Positions 35,301-46,400 of a stretch of 64,000 nucleotides of DNA are shown here, piece after piece. Origin of the DNA: Metopolophium dirhodum. Lineage: Eukaryota > Arthropoda > Insecta > Hemiptera > Aphididae. Position 1 is the first letter of the stretch, and each line of letters starts with the position of its first letter. The position numbers and the translations under genes were made by a program. The stretch is from NCBI RefSeq assembly GCF_019925205.1, contig NC_083567.1, forward strand, positions 16,306,001 to 16,370,000. Direction: 5' to 3'. The notes under the pieces were generated by a model that saw only the letters and a program-made list of their open reading frames with translations, did not search any database and had not been told where the DNA came from.

Positions 35301-38300
35301 ATAGTGAATTAACTCAAGAAAGGCTTATCAGAGATGATTTACTGCATCAAGTAAATTCTATGAATAATTTTGATGAATTGGATAGTAAGTTGTCATATAA
35401 TATATATTAAGACAATAAATGTCAAGGTCAATACTGTAGTGGAGAATTATATGACATATGAGTCATCAATAAGAATTTTATAATATTGTATTGTTTTTAT
35501 TTTGATGGAATAGACGTAAAGATTCTTATTATTAAATGGTAGATGCTCACCAAAAATAATTCTACTTTGAAAATTATTGTGATATAGGGAATCGTTTGAC
35601 AACCAGCTGAATCACATACGATTCCAGCCACATCTTAATTAATAAATATTAAATTATAATTATAATAATATTTATAGTAACAATATTTAATATTTATAAT
35701 AAAAATATAAAAATTATAATTATCATTTTTAGAAAAATATAAATTGCTTGAAGAAAAGTTCAACAAACTGAAAGAAGTGTATACTAAATTGAGAGAGGAA
35801 CACATTACATTGTTAAGACAGGTAATAATTTGTTATCAAACTATTATTTACATCATAATATTATGTTTTTAGTTTGGTGCGCTAAATAACTAATTTTTAG
35901 AAAGCTGTCGTCGATAAGTCACTGAAAGGATCAGAAAAAATGACTAGATTTGCTCAGGCAGCCAATTCCTTGTTACTGTCCATTGTAAGCTATAGTTGTG
36001 TTTTACGTGATGGTCAAGGTATTGGGAAGGTGTAGGTCAATATTGAATGATTGGTTGTACAAATTATGGTTTTCTTTTTAAATTGATTTAGTTATTCAAA
36101 CGTATTTTAGATTATAGCTAAATATTATGATAGTTGGTCAAGGGTGTAGTGCTGGATTAAATTTATTTATTTTAATATATTATATAATATGAGGTAAATT
36201 TTTAATGTAAAAAACTCATTATTTCAAAACTAAGAACTTTTATTTTATACTCCCAAACAGAATATTTTTTATACTATTTTGAAATTAAAAGTTAAATTTA
36301 AATGAGTAATTAATTATTTATAAGAATTTGAAGAGTAGAACAGTGGTACTACATCTTGCAGGGTACTGCTGTGCTACTACTCAGCTGATTTAAATTAATA
36401 TACTAATTAGTAATTCAATTATTATATATCAAATTAGGTGCTTGGAAAAATATTCTAATTCGGAATATGAAATTAAAAAGGTATGTTGTATTTCTAAAAA
36501 GTAAAAAACTTAAATAATGATAATTATATAATTTTGTAAATATTAATAGTATTTAAAATAATGAATGTCATAGGTTAAATTAAGAATATATCTATAATTA
36601 TAGGTTTTTAGCAAACTGAAGTGTTAATTAATTCACCGAATACATGCGTACAAGTGTACAACTAATATATTGTTATTGATTATGGATATTAGAAAGACTT
36701 TTGTCCACATAAAAACCACAAGTAGTTTGGAAATTATAAATAGATGTATATAATTTAATGTAACACGTATTATTTTATCGGGCATTGAATAGTGTAATCA
36801 CTTTGTCAACATCACTGTGTCAACATCAATATATAAAAGATTAAATTAATTTAAATTACATTTTTTTTATATTTATATTTAATATGATATTTATATTAAC
36901 AGCTGTAAAATGTATTCGATCTTTATTCTTTTTATTATTGTGTTGACCTTCTATTATAGTATGGACCTTCTATTATAGTATTGAATATAAAAATATTATT
37001 CATTTCCTCATTAGGTTTTATTTCCAATTATTAGCATTAGGTTTGCTACTTCTTTATAATTTTTAAGCACCTAAATAATCTAAATATCTTTTACAAATTA
37101 AAAATATACTTCTTGATGTAGAGTTATATAAGCAATATATTATACATATATTGAGTCAAATAAGATGACTTGTTACAATTTCTTTATGTCCATTTAGATG
37201 AAATTTGTTTGCAGAATACCATAAGCCAGCGGTGGCAAACCTAAAGTTGACAACTTTTAATGGCACTTGCAAATATTTTTTTATTTCATTGTTAAATCTT
37301 TCATAGTGACGTTTAATAAAAAAAAAAGTTTTTATACACTCAATATTTGTGCGAACATACTGTTCTGTATGTTTATTTTCCTTAACCAATGAATTTCATC
37401 AAATCAAAAAAAGGAATAAAACATTGATGGATGACACTAATATAGCTTGTGTTTGAATGAAATGTTTTAAATTAACATAATAAAAACTTGATATTAAAAT
37501 TTTTTTTGATAACCTTGTCCAAAACAAATTGTTATAAGCATGTACATTTTTTTTTTAATTTAAATTTTAAAATGTTGCCACTCCTGCTATACATGTAATT
37601 TAATTTATGTGTTGTAAAATATTGAATAATATGATGTTAATAAGTATATAGTAACTAAATGTACAATATTGATGTTAATTAATAATTAGTGTATATTTTA
37701 TTTTGAAATAAATATGGTTATTATAGAAATCTGACGTGGACAAGCAGTTGTTAAACATGCGTACTGTTGAATTTAATATGGGACCTCAAAGAATAAAGTT
37801 TGAAGAAGAATTAATATCACTCCAAACTACTGTGGATTCAACTACTCGTCAAAATGATGTATAAATAATAATATACATATCATATATTTATATTAACACA
37901 TCATTTTTGATTAGGAACTTCTGATGGCAACTGAACTATTGAAGACTGAAGTTAGTGATGCCAAGCAAAAATTGACTGATGCCGTACTTATAAAATCTGA
38001 TTTACAATTAAGACTTTCAGAATCAGAGGAATTACGATTTTCGACCAATGCTCTTTGGTTTGGTTAGTACATAATGTTACGTAATAATACTTATAATGTA
38101 TACTACAGGCTACAGCCTACAGGGGTCACCAATTAATATTTTTGAAGATCCACATTGCTAAAATTGCTAGAAACCGTATGAACAAAAATGATAAATTACA
38201 ACTCTAGAACATGTAATATTATCGACTTTTACTTTTTTTTCTAGATAAAATTTGACCGTGGGCCACTTTTTGATGACCCCCTGATTTATAATACATTTAT

Positions 38301-40610
38301 TATTTGTTGTACTTATTTGTTTATACAATATGTAATTTTTCTTAGAATGCTGTCGTAAAATAATTGAACATACATGTGAAATGATAGATGATCCTTCTAT
38401 GTCTTCAGCTACTTGTTCCCCTGGTATGTTGTCCAATTATGTAATAATTGTAAATCTTACTAATATTTGTTTTCTTTTGGTAAATTTAGAATGCATATCT
38501 TTAATCAAAGAAAAACTTGTCAGTACTATTGGAAAAGGAAAAGACGAGGTTGCAGGGTTTGCCCATTATGTTGCCATGTATATTGTTTTTGGAAAAGCTG
38601 TATCAAACACAAAATCCGACCTGAATGATGCTCAAAGTAAATATTTTTTACACTATTATGTGCAATTTAAAGTTTGTTTTACATACGTTGTCAATAATAA
38701 TTTATTGTTATTTATATTATATATAGAATTGTTAGACAAATGCAAACAAGTAGGAAAAGACAGTGTAAAACTCTTAACAGCTTGGCAGACAGGTATCAAA
38801 ATTGATGAATGTTGCAAGGGTCTTAACAATACATTGATTGATGTAGAATCCATGGCTTCTTCCACACAAGCAAATGAGTCGTTGGGCGATTTGGTTGAAG
38901 ATGAGCTTAGTATAATGGATAGAGCAATTGAAGAAGCGGCTAAACGCATTCAAGTACACATTAAAAGTTTAAATACCGAATAATCTTTAAAATAAATAAT
39001 TCCATATATTTAAAATGTTAGGAAATGATCACTGAATCTAGAGCAGCACATTCTGGAATTAAATTGGAAGTCAATGAACAAATTTTGGATTCATGTACTT
39101 CCCTCATGGCTGCCATCAGAGTTTTGGTGCACAAATCACGTAAACTTCAAGCTGAAATTGTAGCTAATCAAGGTTCGAATGGGTCAGCTAAAGAATTCTA
39201 TAAGCGTAACCATCAGTGGACTGAAGGACTAATTTCTGCAGCCAAATCTATAGGTCTGGGTGCTAAAGGGTTGTTGTAAGTACCAATATTATTAAATATT
39301 AAAATTATGTAATTATAATAATAATGTCCAAAATATAAAATAAGTTTTCCACAGTATGATTTCTAATTAGTGGAAAAATATTTGTTTATTATTGACGGAG
39401 TGTAGTCGTGTAAACATAACAGAAAGAAATAATTATTTTAAATGAACATAATTTTTGCTAATAAAATTGTATGAACATAACTTATTGTACTTAACTGCAT
39501 TCTAAAACCGAGAGAATTTCAACTTTTAAAAATCTATAAATGAAGAAATATTTGATTTATATTTTTTCACTTTAATTTGGATTAGATTCGTCACTTATCC
39601 AATAGTTAAAATTAGAAAAATATATATATATATATTTATTTGTATTTATAATTAATTATTATTTTAATTCACTAACCATAAAAATAATTAATTTTCATTT
39701 TATCAGACCTATTTTAACAGTATTTATTAATAGAAATGTTCATTAATAATATAAATGCTTAATTATTTCTTCATTATAAGCATTTTAAATTCTGTACCAC
39801 ATTATTCTTCATTTTGTTAGATTGATTTTACAATATAACTGCAAATAATTTTTATTTCTTAGTTATTAGTATTTCGTTTTTTTGTAGAATTTTTAAATAT
39901 GTTTTATTATATTATAGTATATTTTCAAAGCATGTTTAGATATTATTTATTTTGGGAATGTCTTTAAGTTTACTCTGTTAAAATTAAAAACAATACTGTT
40001 ACTTTGACTGATAAAGAACAGGTTTAAATATGATATAAGAATTTTGTATTTAATCATATTTCATAGTCTAAGAATAATAAATTTTACATAAATGATGTCA
40101 TAAAAATTAAATATGGTTTAACAGAGATGCGGCAAATGAGGCTGTTAGTGGCGAAGGAAAATTAGAAAGATTAATAGTGGCTTCTCATTGTGTGGCTGCT
40201 GGGACAGCACAACTTGTGGTTGCCAGCCGTGTAAAAGCTTCACGAAACAGCGATAATTTGGCTGAATTATCACAAGCGTCACGTAATGTTACAAATGCTA
40301 CTGCTACAGTGGTAGCCACTGCCAAATCTTGCGCCCAATTAGTTCAACAAACAGGTAAAAAATAACTTAAGATTAATGTACTTAATATAAAGTAAATAAT
40401 ATTTTTGTTCAAAATTTATTTATTTATTGTTTTTTTTTTTTCATATATTTTTCAGAAGAATTAGATTTAGGTGTCTTGAATGAACATCAAACCAAACGTT
40501 TAGAAATTGAGTGCCAAGTTCGTGTGTTAGAGTTAGAATCATCATTAGAAAAAGAAAGGATGAAGTTATCTTCGTTGCGTAAATTACATTACCAAGAAGA
40601 TCAAAGTTAG
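32354..40610 (+). CDS. Hip1: Huntingtin-interacting protein 1 / Sla2 family endocytic adaptor (18 exons)
   Basis: Exons: 32354-32437, 33365-33428, 33543-33742, 33833-34052, 34127-34401, 34475-34665, 34867-34972, 35300-35384, 35733-35821, 35901-35984, 37727-37858, 37915-38062, 38346-38423, 38490-38636, 38727-38953, 39022-39275, 40125-40354, 40456-40610. They join to 2769 nt (922 residues) with GT..AG introns, consistent phases and no internal stop. Residues about 25-285 are an ANTH domain, with the phosphoinositide-binding KAINTLENPVKEKH signature at 34-47, FPGNL, DVNNYFQM..EMFDY and SNLQYFKTLIQIP. Residues about 345-560 are coiled coil (QLKQQVSTLEMELAKK; KYKLLEEKFNKLKEVYTKL). Residues about 700-915 are the actin-binding I/LWEQ (THATCH) module, with GIKLEVNEQILDSC, WTEGLISAAK at 776-785 and QVRVLELE. 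The family joins clathrin, membrane lipid and F-actin during endocytosis. Length and order match the family. LVDLG at 318-322 sits where human HIP1 has its clathrin box. MITEs lie in introns 7, 10 and 12. Confidence 0.96.
34990..35254. mobile_element. MITE in Hip1 intron 7
   Basis: The left end TAGTAGGGACTATACAAC and the complement of the right end, CACTACTAAAGGACTAACC, form long imperfect inverted repeats. The symmetry continues inward through GTGTGAAAAT and ATCTTAA(A/G)ATT(A/G)TTG to GGACAATTACTTC, so most of the 265 bp folds into a hairpin. No coding content. Superfamily unassigned. Confidence 0.68.
35985..37726. other. Hip1 intron 10, the longest internal intron
   Basis: A 1.74-kb intron between coiled-coil exons. 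It contains a doubled GACCTTCTATTATAGTAT near 36945-36983 and the hAT-type MITE at 37227-37586. No exon in frame with the flanking exons was recognised. Confidence 0.6.
37227..37586. mobile_element. hAT-type MITE in Hip1 intron 10
   Basis: The left end CAGCGGTGGCAAACC and the complement of the right end, CAGGAGTGGCAACAT, form matching inverted repeats of the CAG.GGTGGCAA type common in hAT elements. It is about 360 bp, AT-rich inside, with no transposase. An 8-bp target-site duplication was looked for and not seen, so the insertion is old or the ends are off by a few bases. Confidence 0.62.
38120..38283. mobile_element. hAT-type MITE in Hip1 intron 12
   Basis: CAGGGGTCACCAA at the left and TTTTTGATGACCCCCTG at the right are inverted copies (CAGGGGGTCATCAAAAA on the complement). 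It is a 164-bp element typical of hAT non-autonomous copies. No matching 8-bp target duplication was visible. Confidence 0.65.
39276..40124. other. Hip1 intron 16
   Basis: An AT-rich 849-bp intron that splits the I/LWEQ module inside a leucine codon (TT|A). A TA run lies near 39621-39635. Nothing else was recognised. Confidence 0.6.
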
Positions 40611-42340
40611 CGATCAAAACATAAATTTCCTTTAATAATAATTAGTCTTTTGTATCAAATTTAATCTGCTTCGAAATAATATTATTTTTTTTCTAATAAT
40701 TTGACCAAGTTTATATTTTTTTACTGCTCAACCCACTACTATTAGACATATTATGTGTTTTAAAACTCTTATTCCATTTTAAGCTTATTAAATTATTAAT
40801 ATTTTTTTTTATTATATTTCCAATCATGAAAATGGCTATTAGTAACCTAACTATATGGCTGTTAAAAATAATATTGTATAGTACCAGTTTCAGAGATCTC
40901 CTTACTTGTGTTTCTAAAGTTGTTCTTTAATATTATGAAATTGCCAGTCATACATTCAATTTATAGGACTTCGGGTACAATAACTAGAAAATTATTTATT
41001 TATAATTATCTCTTCATATTCCATTTTTATTTTACTTTTTTACTGTTTATCAAGCATGCTTAAAAAAAATGTTATATCACTTGTTGACGTTTATATTAAA
41101 AAAGTTATGTAGTTTGTATCTTAATCATTAATGTTGTGTTCTAATGATGTATTAAACAACATAATCTAATATTTATTGTTAAATAATGGATATTTTGTTT
41201 AATGTTTATTATGGATTATATTGTAGTTGTTGCACACGCGATCAATTAGATATAAGTTATTATGTTTATATACATTTTTTTAAAACCATTAACTTAAAAA
41301 ATATAAGTTAAAACTTTTCTATTATTACTTTATTTGTGGCATATTTTTATAATTTTTCTACTTAGCTTACTTATTGGGCCATCGATCTGCGCCAATTCAC
41401 AAACTATTGTTAATCATTGTAACCTAACCAAATATTTAATTATGTTTCCTTTTTTATTATTATATAAATATTATTATTATACATCTTATATAATAAAATA
41501 AGAACTATTACTACTTATTTGTCTCATACACTTAGTTATTTTTCGAATACATTTCCCTGTGTTATAAATTATAATATTCTGCAAATTATCTCTCAAATAC
41601 CATGTACTTAATCACAGTAAAAATATTAAAATAAATAATATATTAAGTAAAAGGTAGGTAATAATAGGTATTACCTACTATTTCAATGTTGACTAAACAA
41701 AATTCTACTGTTGACTTATTCATTAATTTGCCTAAGAAGTTTTTCTATTTATATGTTATAATATGAAACTAGGTACATAAGCACGATAAGCTCCCCCAAC
41801 AAACAATTAATTTTGATGTGAAAAAAAAACTGAAATTGTTTGAAATAATATCAAACAATTAAATACTCCTAAAATTTGTATGGAATTTAAATAATAATAA
41901 GACATCAAGCGATGATATGTAGAAATGTTGATTTTATATAATATTAAATTGTACTTGTATACATAGTTTTACTCAATTCAGAGCATTACATACCAGTATT
42001 TATATAAATTATAAAAATTATTTTTATTGAAGTAGGTATTTTGTGTAATTCATAGTAATTCATGTTGTGTCTGAACCACAGATGATTTACAGAAAATTGA
42101 TGACGGTTGGGGAGGTGTCTACCTATTTTAGTTTCAACTGTATACTAGGTATGAACTATGATACCATAGTAAAATTAACCGACGCAAAAAGTTAACTAGT
42201 GCCATCTGAATTATTCTGGTAATTATCATAATGTTCACTGGTACATTTTTAAATATTATATTTAATCACTGCGGTGAGCCAGTGTTATTCAAATTTGTTA
42301 TTTCTCATTCTCACATGAGAAATAAATGTAAAATACGATC
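40611..42340. other. Hip1 3' UTR and downstream AT-rich DNA
   Basis: The 3' UTR begins directly after the TAG. Several AATAAA words occur, including around 41489 and 41630, so the cleavage site cannot be chosen by eye. No further gene is supported up to the CG-rich segment at 42350. Confidence 0.45.
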
Positions 42341-42344
42341 ACAA

Positions 42345-42658
42345 AATGTTTTGTACAGACATGTTGGACGATAGTGCGACTACGAGAGGGCGCTATCAGT
42401 ATGCGACCGTTGTGGTCAACTTACGTCAGACGCGATGCCGCCGTATTTCGCCGAACGTCGCCAATCGTCAGTTGTAATGTTGTACGCGGCAGAGTAATAT
42501 TCACAGACATGTAAAATAGTATATTGTGTGGCATTAACTGAGCTATTTCAGTCGAGGGCGACGTGTGCGTTTCAAAGACTGAAATTGCCTTCCCGCACGA
42601 GCCACACACACACTATTTTTTTGTCACGCCTCTGCATTCATCGATAATATAACTAAAA
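42345..42658 (+). promoter_or_regulatory. CG-rich candidate promoter
   Basis: The segment is conspicuously richer in CG dinucleotides than its flanks (GCGACTACGAGAGGGCGC, TACGTCAGACGCGATGCCGC) and contains ATCGATAAT shortly before the ATG at 42659. This matches the look of the promoter zones of the two recognised genes in this window. A minus-strand frame at 42421-42609 is regarded as a composition artefact. Confidence 0.4.
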
Positions 42659-42700
42659 ATGGAAAATGGTAACGTTGCAGAGTTTTTTATGCTCAATCGT
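42659..42700 (+). CDS. Candidate first coding exon of an unidentified gene
   Basis: An ATG in a good AAAAATGG context opens 14 codons (MENGNVAEFFMLNR) that run directly into CGT|GTAAGTTTTC, a near-consensus splice donor with a T-rich stretch after it. The CG-rich DNA upstream fits a promoter. No downstream exon could be identified with confidence in the remaining 21 kb, most of which is a satellite array. The gene would therefore have a very long intron holding that array, or be broken, or not exist. The peptide matches no family I recognise. Confidence 0.35.
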
Positions 42701-44330
42701 GTAAGTTTTCTTTTGTATACCGATTTCCTTTGATACGCCGACAATTTGGCTCAGTCGTGTCGCAAAAAAGGTGATTTATGCTCAATGGTGTCTCAGCCAT
42801 AGACTATTGGGCTGCACCATTTGTCTGGTCGTATGGTCGACAATATTGATCAATCAAATCATTTATTTAAATTCAATTATCAATGACAGGTGATGTGTGG
42901 CCAAACAAATTATTGACGTGCACGGCCGTTTTTGAAATTCGACATTTTTGTTTTTCCGAACACGCTCAAATGTAATACTGCAGTCTGCAATCGTCTATAC
43001 TAAAGTTTATTAATTTATAAACTAAATTTATACATTTTTTTATAGTTAAATCAAACTAGTTCATGAATAATTCATGGTGCACATGCAGTGTGTGCATAGT
43101 TGACACATAACAAAAATTCCATGGGCGATGGGTGGCAGAAACGTAATTGCATATTGCCTAAATATTGCCCCTTAATTCTACTTTCTTGGTTTTTAATCAA
43201 ATAAATATGGTAATTGAAATGAAAAAAGTCTGAATTTTGAAAACTTCAAGAATTTGTGTTAAATAGGACAATAATAAAAATATAACTCAGTAATGATGAG
43301 TAGGTGGGTAATTTAGCTAAATTTAATATAAAATATTAATGAGAGAGATTTGATATCACACCCAAGTGGTATAACCACTTGAATCCATAAAAACGTCGGC
43401 GTGAACATTCCCAAAATTTATATTTATTAACTTTTCTCCTAAACTATGGTACAATATGTTTCCAGCGTTTCTCTTCACGTTTGTCCGGCTTTCCTTTGAT
43501 CGGACACCGGTCACCAAACTAAAGGCTTTTCGTGCCGGCAAAACCCTTCCGATATATAGCTATCGGCTTGCACGTTGTATTGTATCGTTAAGTATGGGAT
43601 AATTCTAATTTCATAGAATATACAATTTTGTTTATACATAACCTAATATAAATAATTAATATTCAAAAATTCAATGTAAAAAAATAAATCTCGTTACTAT
43701 GGTCCAAGAATATTGTTCGTTTTTAGAATTTAACACGGAAAAGTTATTAGTTCAATATCAGCCAGATACCTATATAGCCGCATGTGTATTACTATATTAA
43801 TATTATAATACCTATATTATATAAGTTATAACTTTTAACTAAAATCTGCATATATTTAATGATATAATAATGAACATTGAATATAGATTATGCACATAAC
43901 AGCTCACCTAAGAAGGCTGGAGTAGTGCGGTAACTATATGTCCTCTAATGCTCAAAAATTAAGTATAGCCTCCCTCCTAAAAAATGTTTTTTCCAGAACT
44001 CAAATAATATTAAACTAAAATGAATAAATAAAAATTTGAATTACTTGGCATTTTTTTAAAATTTATACCTATAATTTTATAGTCAATCATTACCCTAAAA
44101 AGTACCTACCTATATATTTTTTACCAAAACAATTGCCAAACTGTGAAATTATATTTTATGAAGGCTGTAAACATATTATAGGCAATTTATCAATTTTCAA
44201 TTTCCACCTCCCAAAAGTACCAACTAGATTCAATTTGCTTCCAAAAACCTTCATCGAAGTTGATGATCAGAGCATTTTTTTAACTAGAAAAGTTGGGAAG
44301 TTGAAGTTGTACAAACATTTTTTATAATCA
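42701..44330. other. Intergenic or intronic DNA
   Basis: A phrase TATGCTCAAT(C/G)GTGT is doubled at about 42687 and 42778. The segment 43350-43580 is richer in CG and holds a 61-codon minus-strand frame (43356-43541) with ordinary, mixed amino-acid composition and no known domain. It could be an exon but has no support beyond composition. The rest is AT-rich. Confidence 0.35.
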
Positions 44331-44334
44331 GACG

Positions 44335-44540
44335 TGTCTTGGCTGATTGACTGATCAACATCGTAGGCCCTAAAGGCCTAAACTATAATAGCTTATATAG
44401 ATATTTTTAGATTATTTATAGATTTAAAATGTTCTTATAGGTTACTCGGGCAGATGAGGTAAAAGCACGGTACAAATTGTCACGTTGAGAAGACCTCAAT
44501 TTAAAGAAACTATATCTTAAATGTATGTTTGCAGCTATAT
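44335..44540 (+). mobile_element. Truncated Helitron-like fragment
   Basis: GGCTGATTGACTGATCAAC parallels the start of the 13.04-kb repeat. GGTTACTCGGGCAGATGAGG and AAAGAAACTATAT parallel 28285-28370, which follows the diverged copy at 27.8 kb. The middle is deleted. Confidence 0.4.
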
Positions 44541-46400
44541 TATACTCAAATGACAAATACTACCTACTCGACTGATTTTGACGAAAATCACAGAGACTGT
44601 TTTTAGAGGTATCAGAAAAGTTTAGAAAGTTGTTTGAACCACGTTTAAAAATATATATACCTAGTGCTAAATCCAATAATCTGCGACTTGTGGTTACCAA
44701 TCTAGGTAGAATTATTTCAAAAATTCGAGGTACCTACTACGATGCCGATTTGGTCATCTATGGTAGTTCTATAAAGTTATTTTATATACCAGCTTGGATA
44801 CCTTTAATTATAATAATTAAGAATGTTATAGAATAAACGACTTTCATTTTTATTTTAAAATCACACAATCGTTTAGTACGAAATTAATTTGCTAAGGACC
44901 AATTGAAGGAGGGTGTTGGCGCCTGTAGGCAAATCATTTTAGAAAACAAAAAAAAATTGAAATTAAAAACTTCAAACTAAAATGTCCAGAATCTTAAACA
45001 GAAAAAAACTATTCAAAATATTTAGTTCATTAATGATGGATTATTCAAAGTGCACCAGGTTATCAATGTTCAAAAAGTATATACAAAAAATTCAACTAGT
45101 CACATGACAAAAAAAAAAATTGAAAGAGGGTGTTGGCGCCCGCAGGCAAAAGCATTTTAGAAAACAAAAAAAAATTTAAAAAAAAATATTATTGTAGAAA
45201 TACACATTAAAAAGTCTATACAAAAAATTCAACTAGTTACGTAACAAAAAAAAAAAATTGAAGGAGGGTGTTGGCGACCGCGGGCAAAAGCATTTTAGAA
45301 AACGAAAAAAAATTGAAATTAAAAACTTCAAACTAAAATGTCCAGAATCTTAAACAGAAAAAAACTATTCAAAATATTTAGTTCATTATTGATGGATTAT
45401 TCAAAGTGCACCAGATTTTCAATGTTCAAAAAGTATATACAAAAAATTCAACTAGTCACATAACAAAAAAAAATTGAAAGAGGGTGTTGGCGCCCGCAGG
45501 CAAATAGATTTTAGAAAACAAATAAAAAATTTGGAAAAAAATTTAGAAAAAACTATTCAAAATATTTAGTTCATTAAAGAATTACTCAAAGGGTACCAGA
45601 TTTTCAATGTTTAAAAAATTTGGCTACAGTTAGAATCATAAAAAAAAATTGAAGGGAGGTGTTGGCGCCTGCGGGCAAATCGATTTTAGAAAACAAAATA
45701 AAATTTAAAAAAAAATAATATTGTAGGAATGCACATTTCAAAGTCTATACAAAAAATTTAACTATTCACATAACAAAAAAAAATTGAAAGAGGGTGTTGG
45801 CGCCCGCAGGCAAATGCATTTTAGAAAACAAAAAAAAATTGAAATTAAAAACTTCAAACTAAAATGTCCAGAATCTTAAAAAGAAAAAAACTATTCAAAA
45901 TATTTAGTTCATTAATGATGGACTATTCAAAGTGCACCAGATTTTCAATTTCAAAAAGTATATACAAAAAATTCAACTAGTCACATAACAAAAAAAAATT
46001 GAAAGAGGGTGTTGGCGCCCGCAGGCAAATAGATTTTAGAAAACAAATAAAAAATTTGGAAAAAAATTTAGAAAAAACTATTCAAAATATTTAGTTCATT
46101 AAAGAATTACTCAAAAAGTAGCAGATTTTCAATGTTTAAAAAATTTTGCTAGAGTTAAAATCATAAAAAAAAAATTGAAGGGAGGTATTGGCGCCCGCAG
46201 GCAAATTGATTTTAGAAAACAAAAAAAAAATTTGGAAAATAATTTAGAAAAAACTATTCAAAATATTTAGTTTATTAAAGAATGATTATTCATGGGGCAC
46301 CAAGTTATCAATTTTCAAGTCAATACAAAATATTCAACTAGAGTTACAGTACTAAAAAAAAAAAAATTGAAGGGAGGGGTTGGCGCCCGCAGGCAAATAG

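Noticed and set aside
38637..38726. Read-through of the 90-bp segment between Hip1 exons 14 and 15 as coding
   Set aside because: It is open in frame but encodes an F/Y/N/L-rich stretch unlike the family, and is flanked by GTAAAT and TATATAG splice signals.
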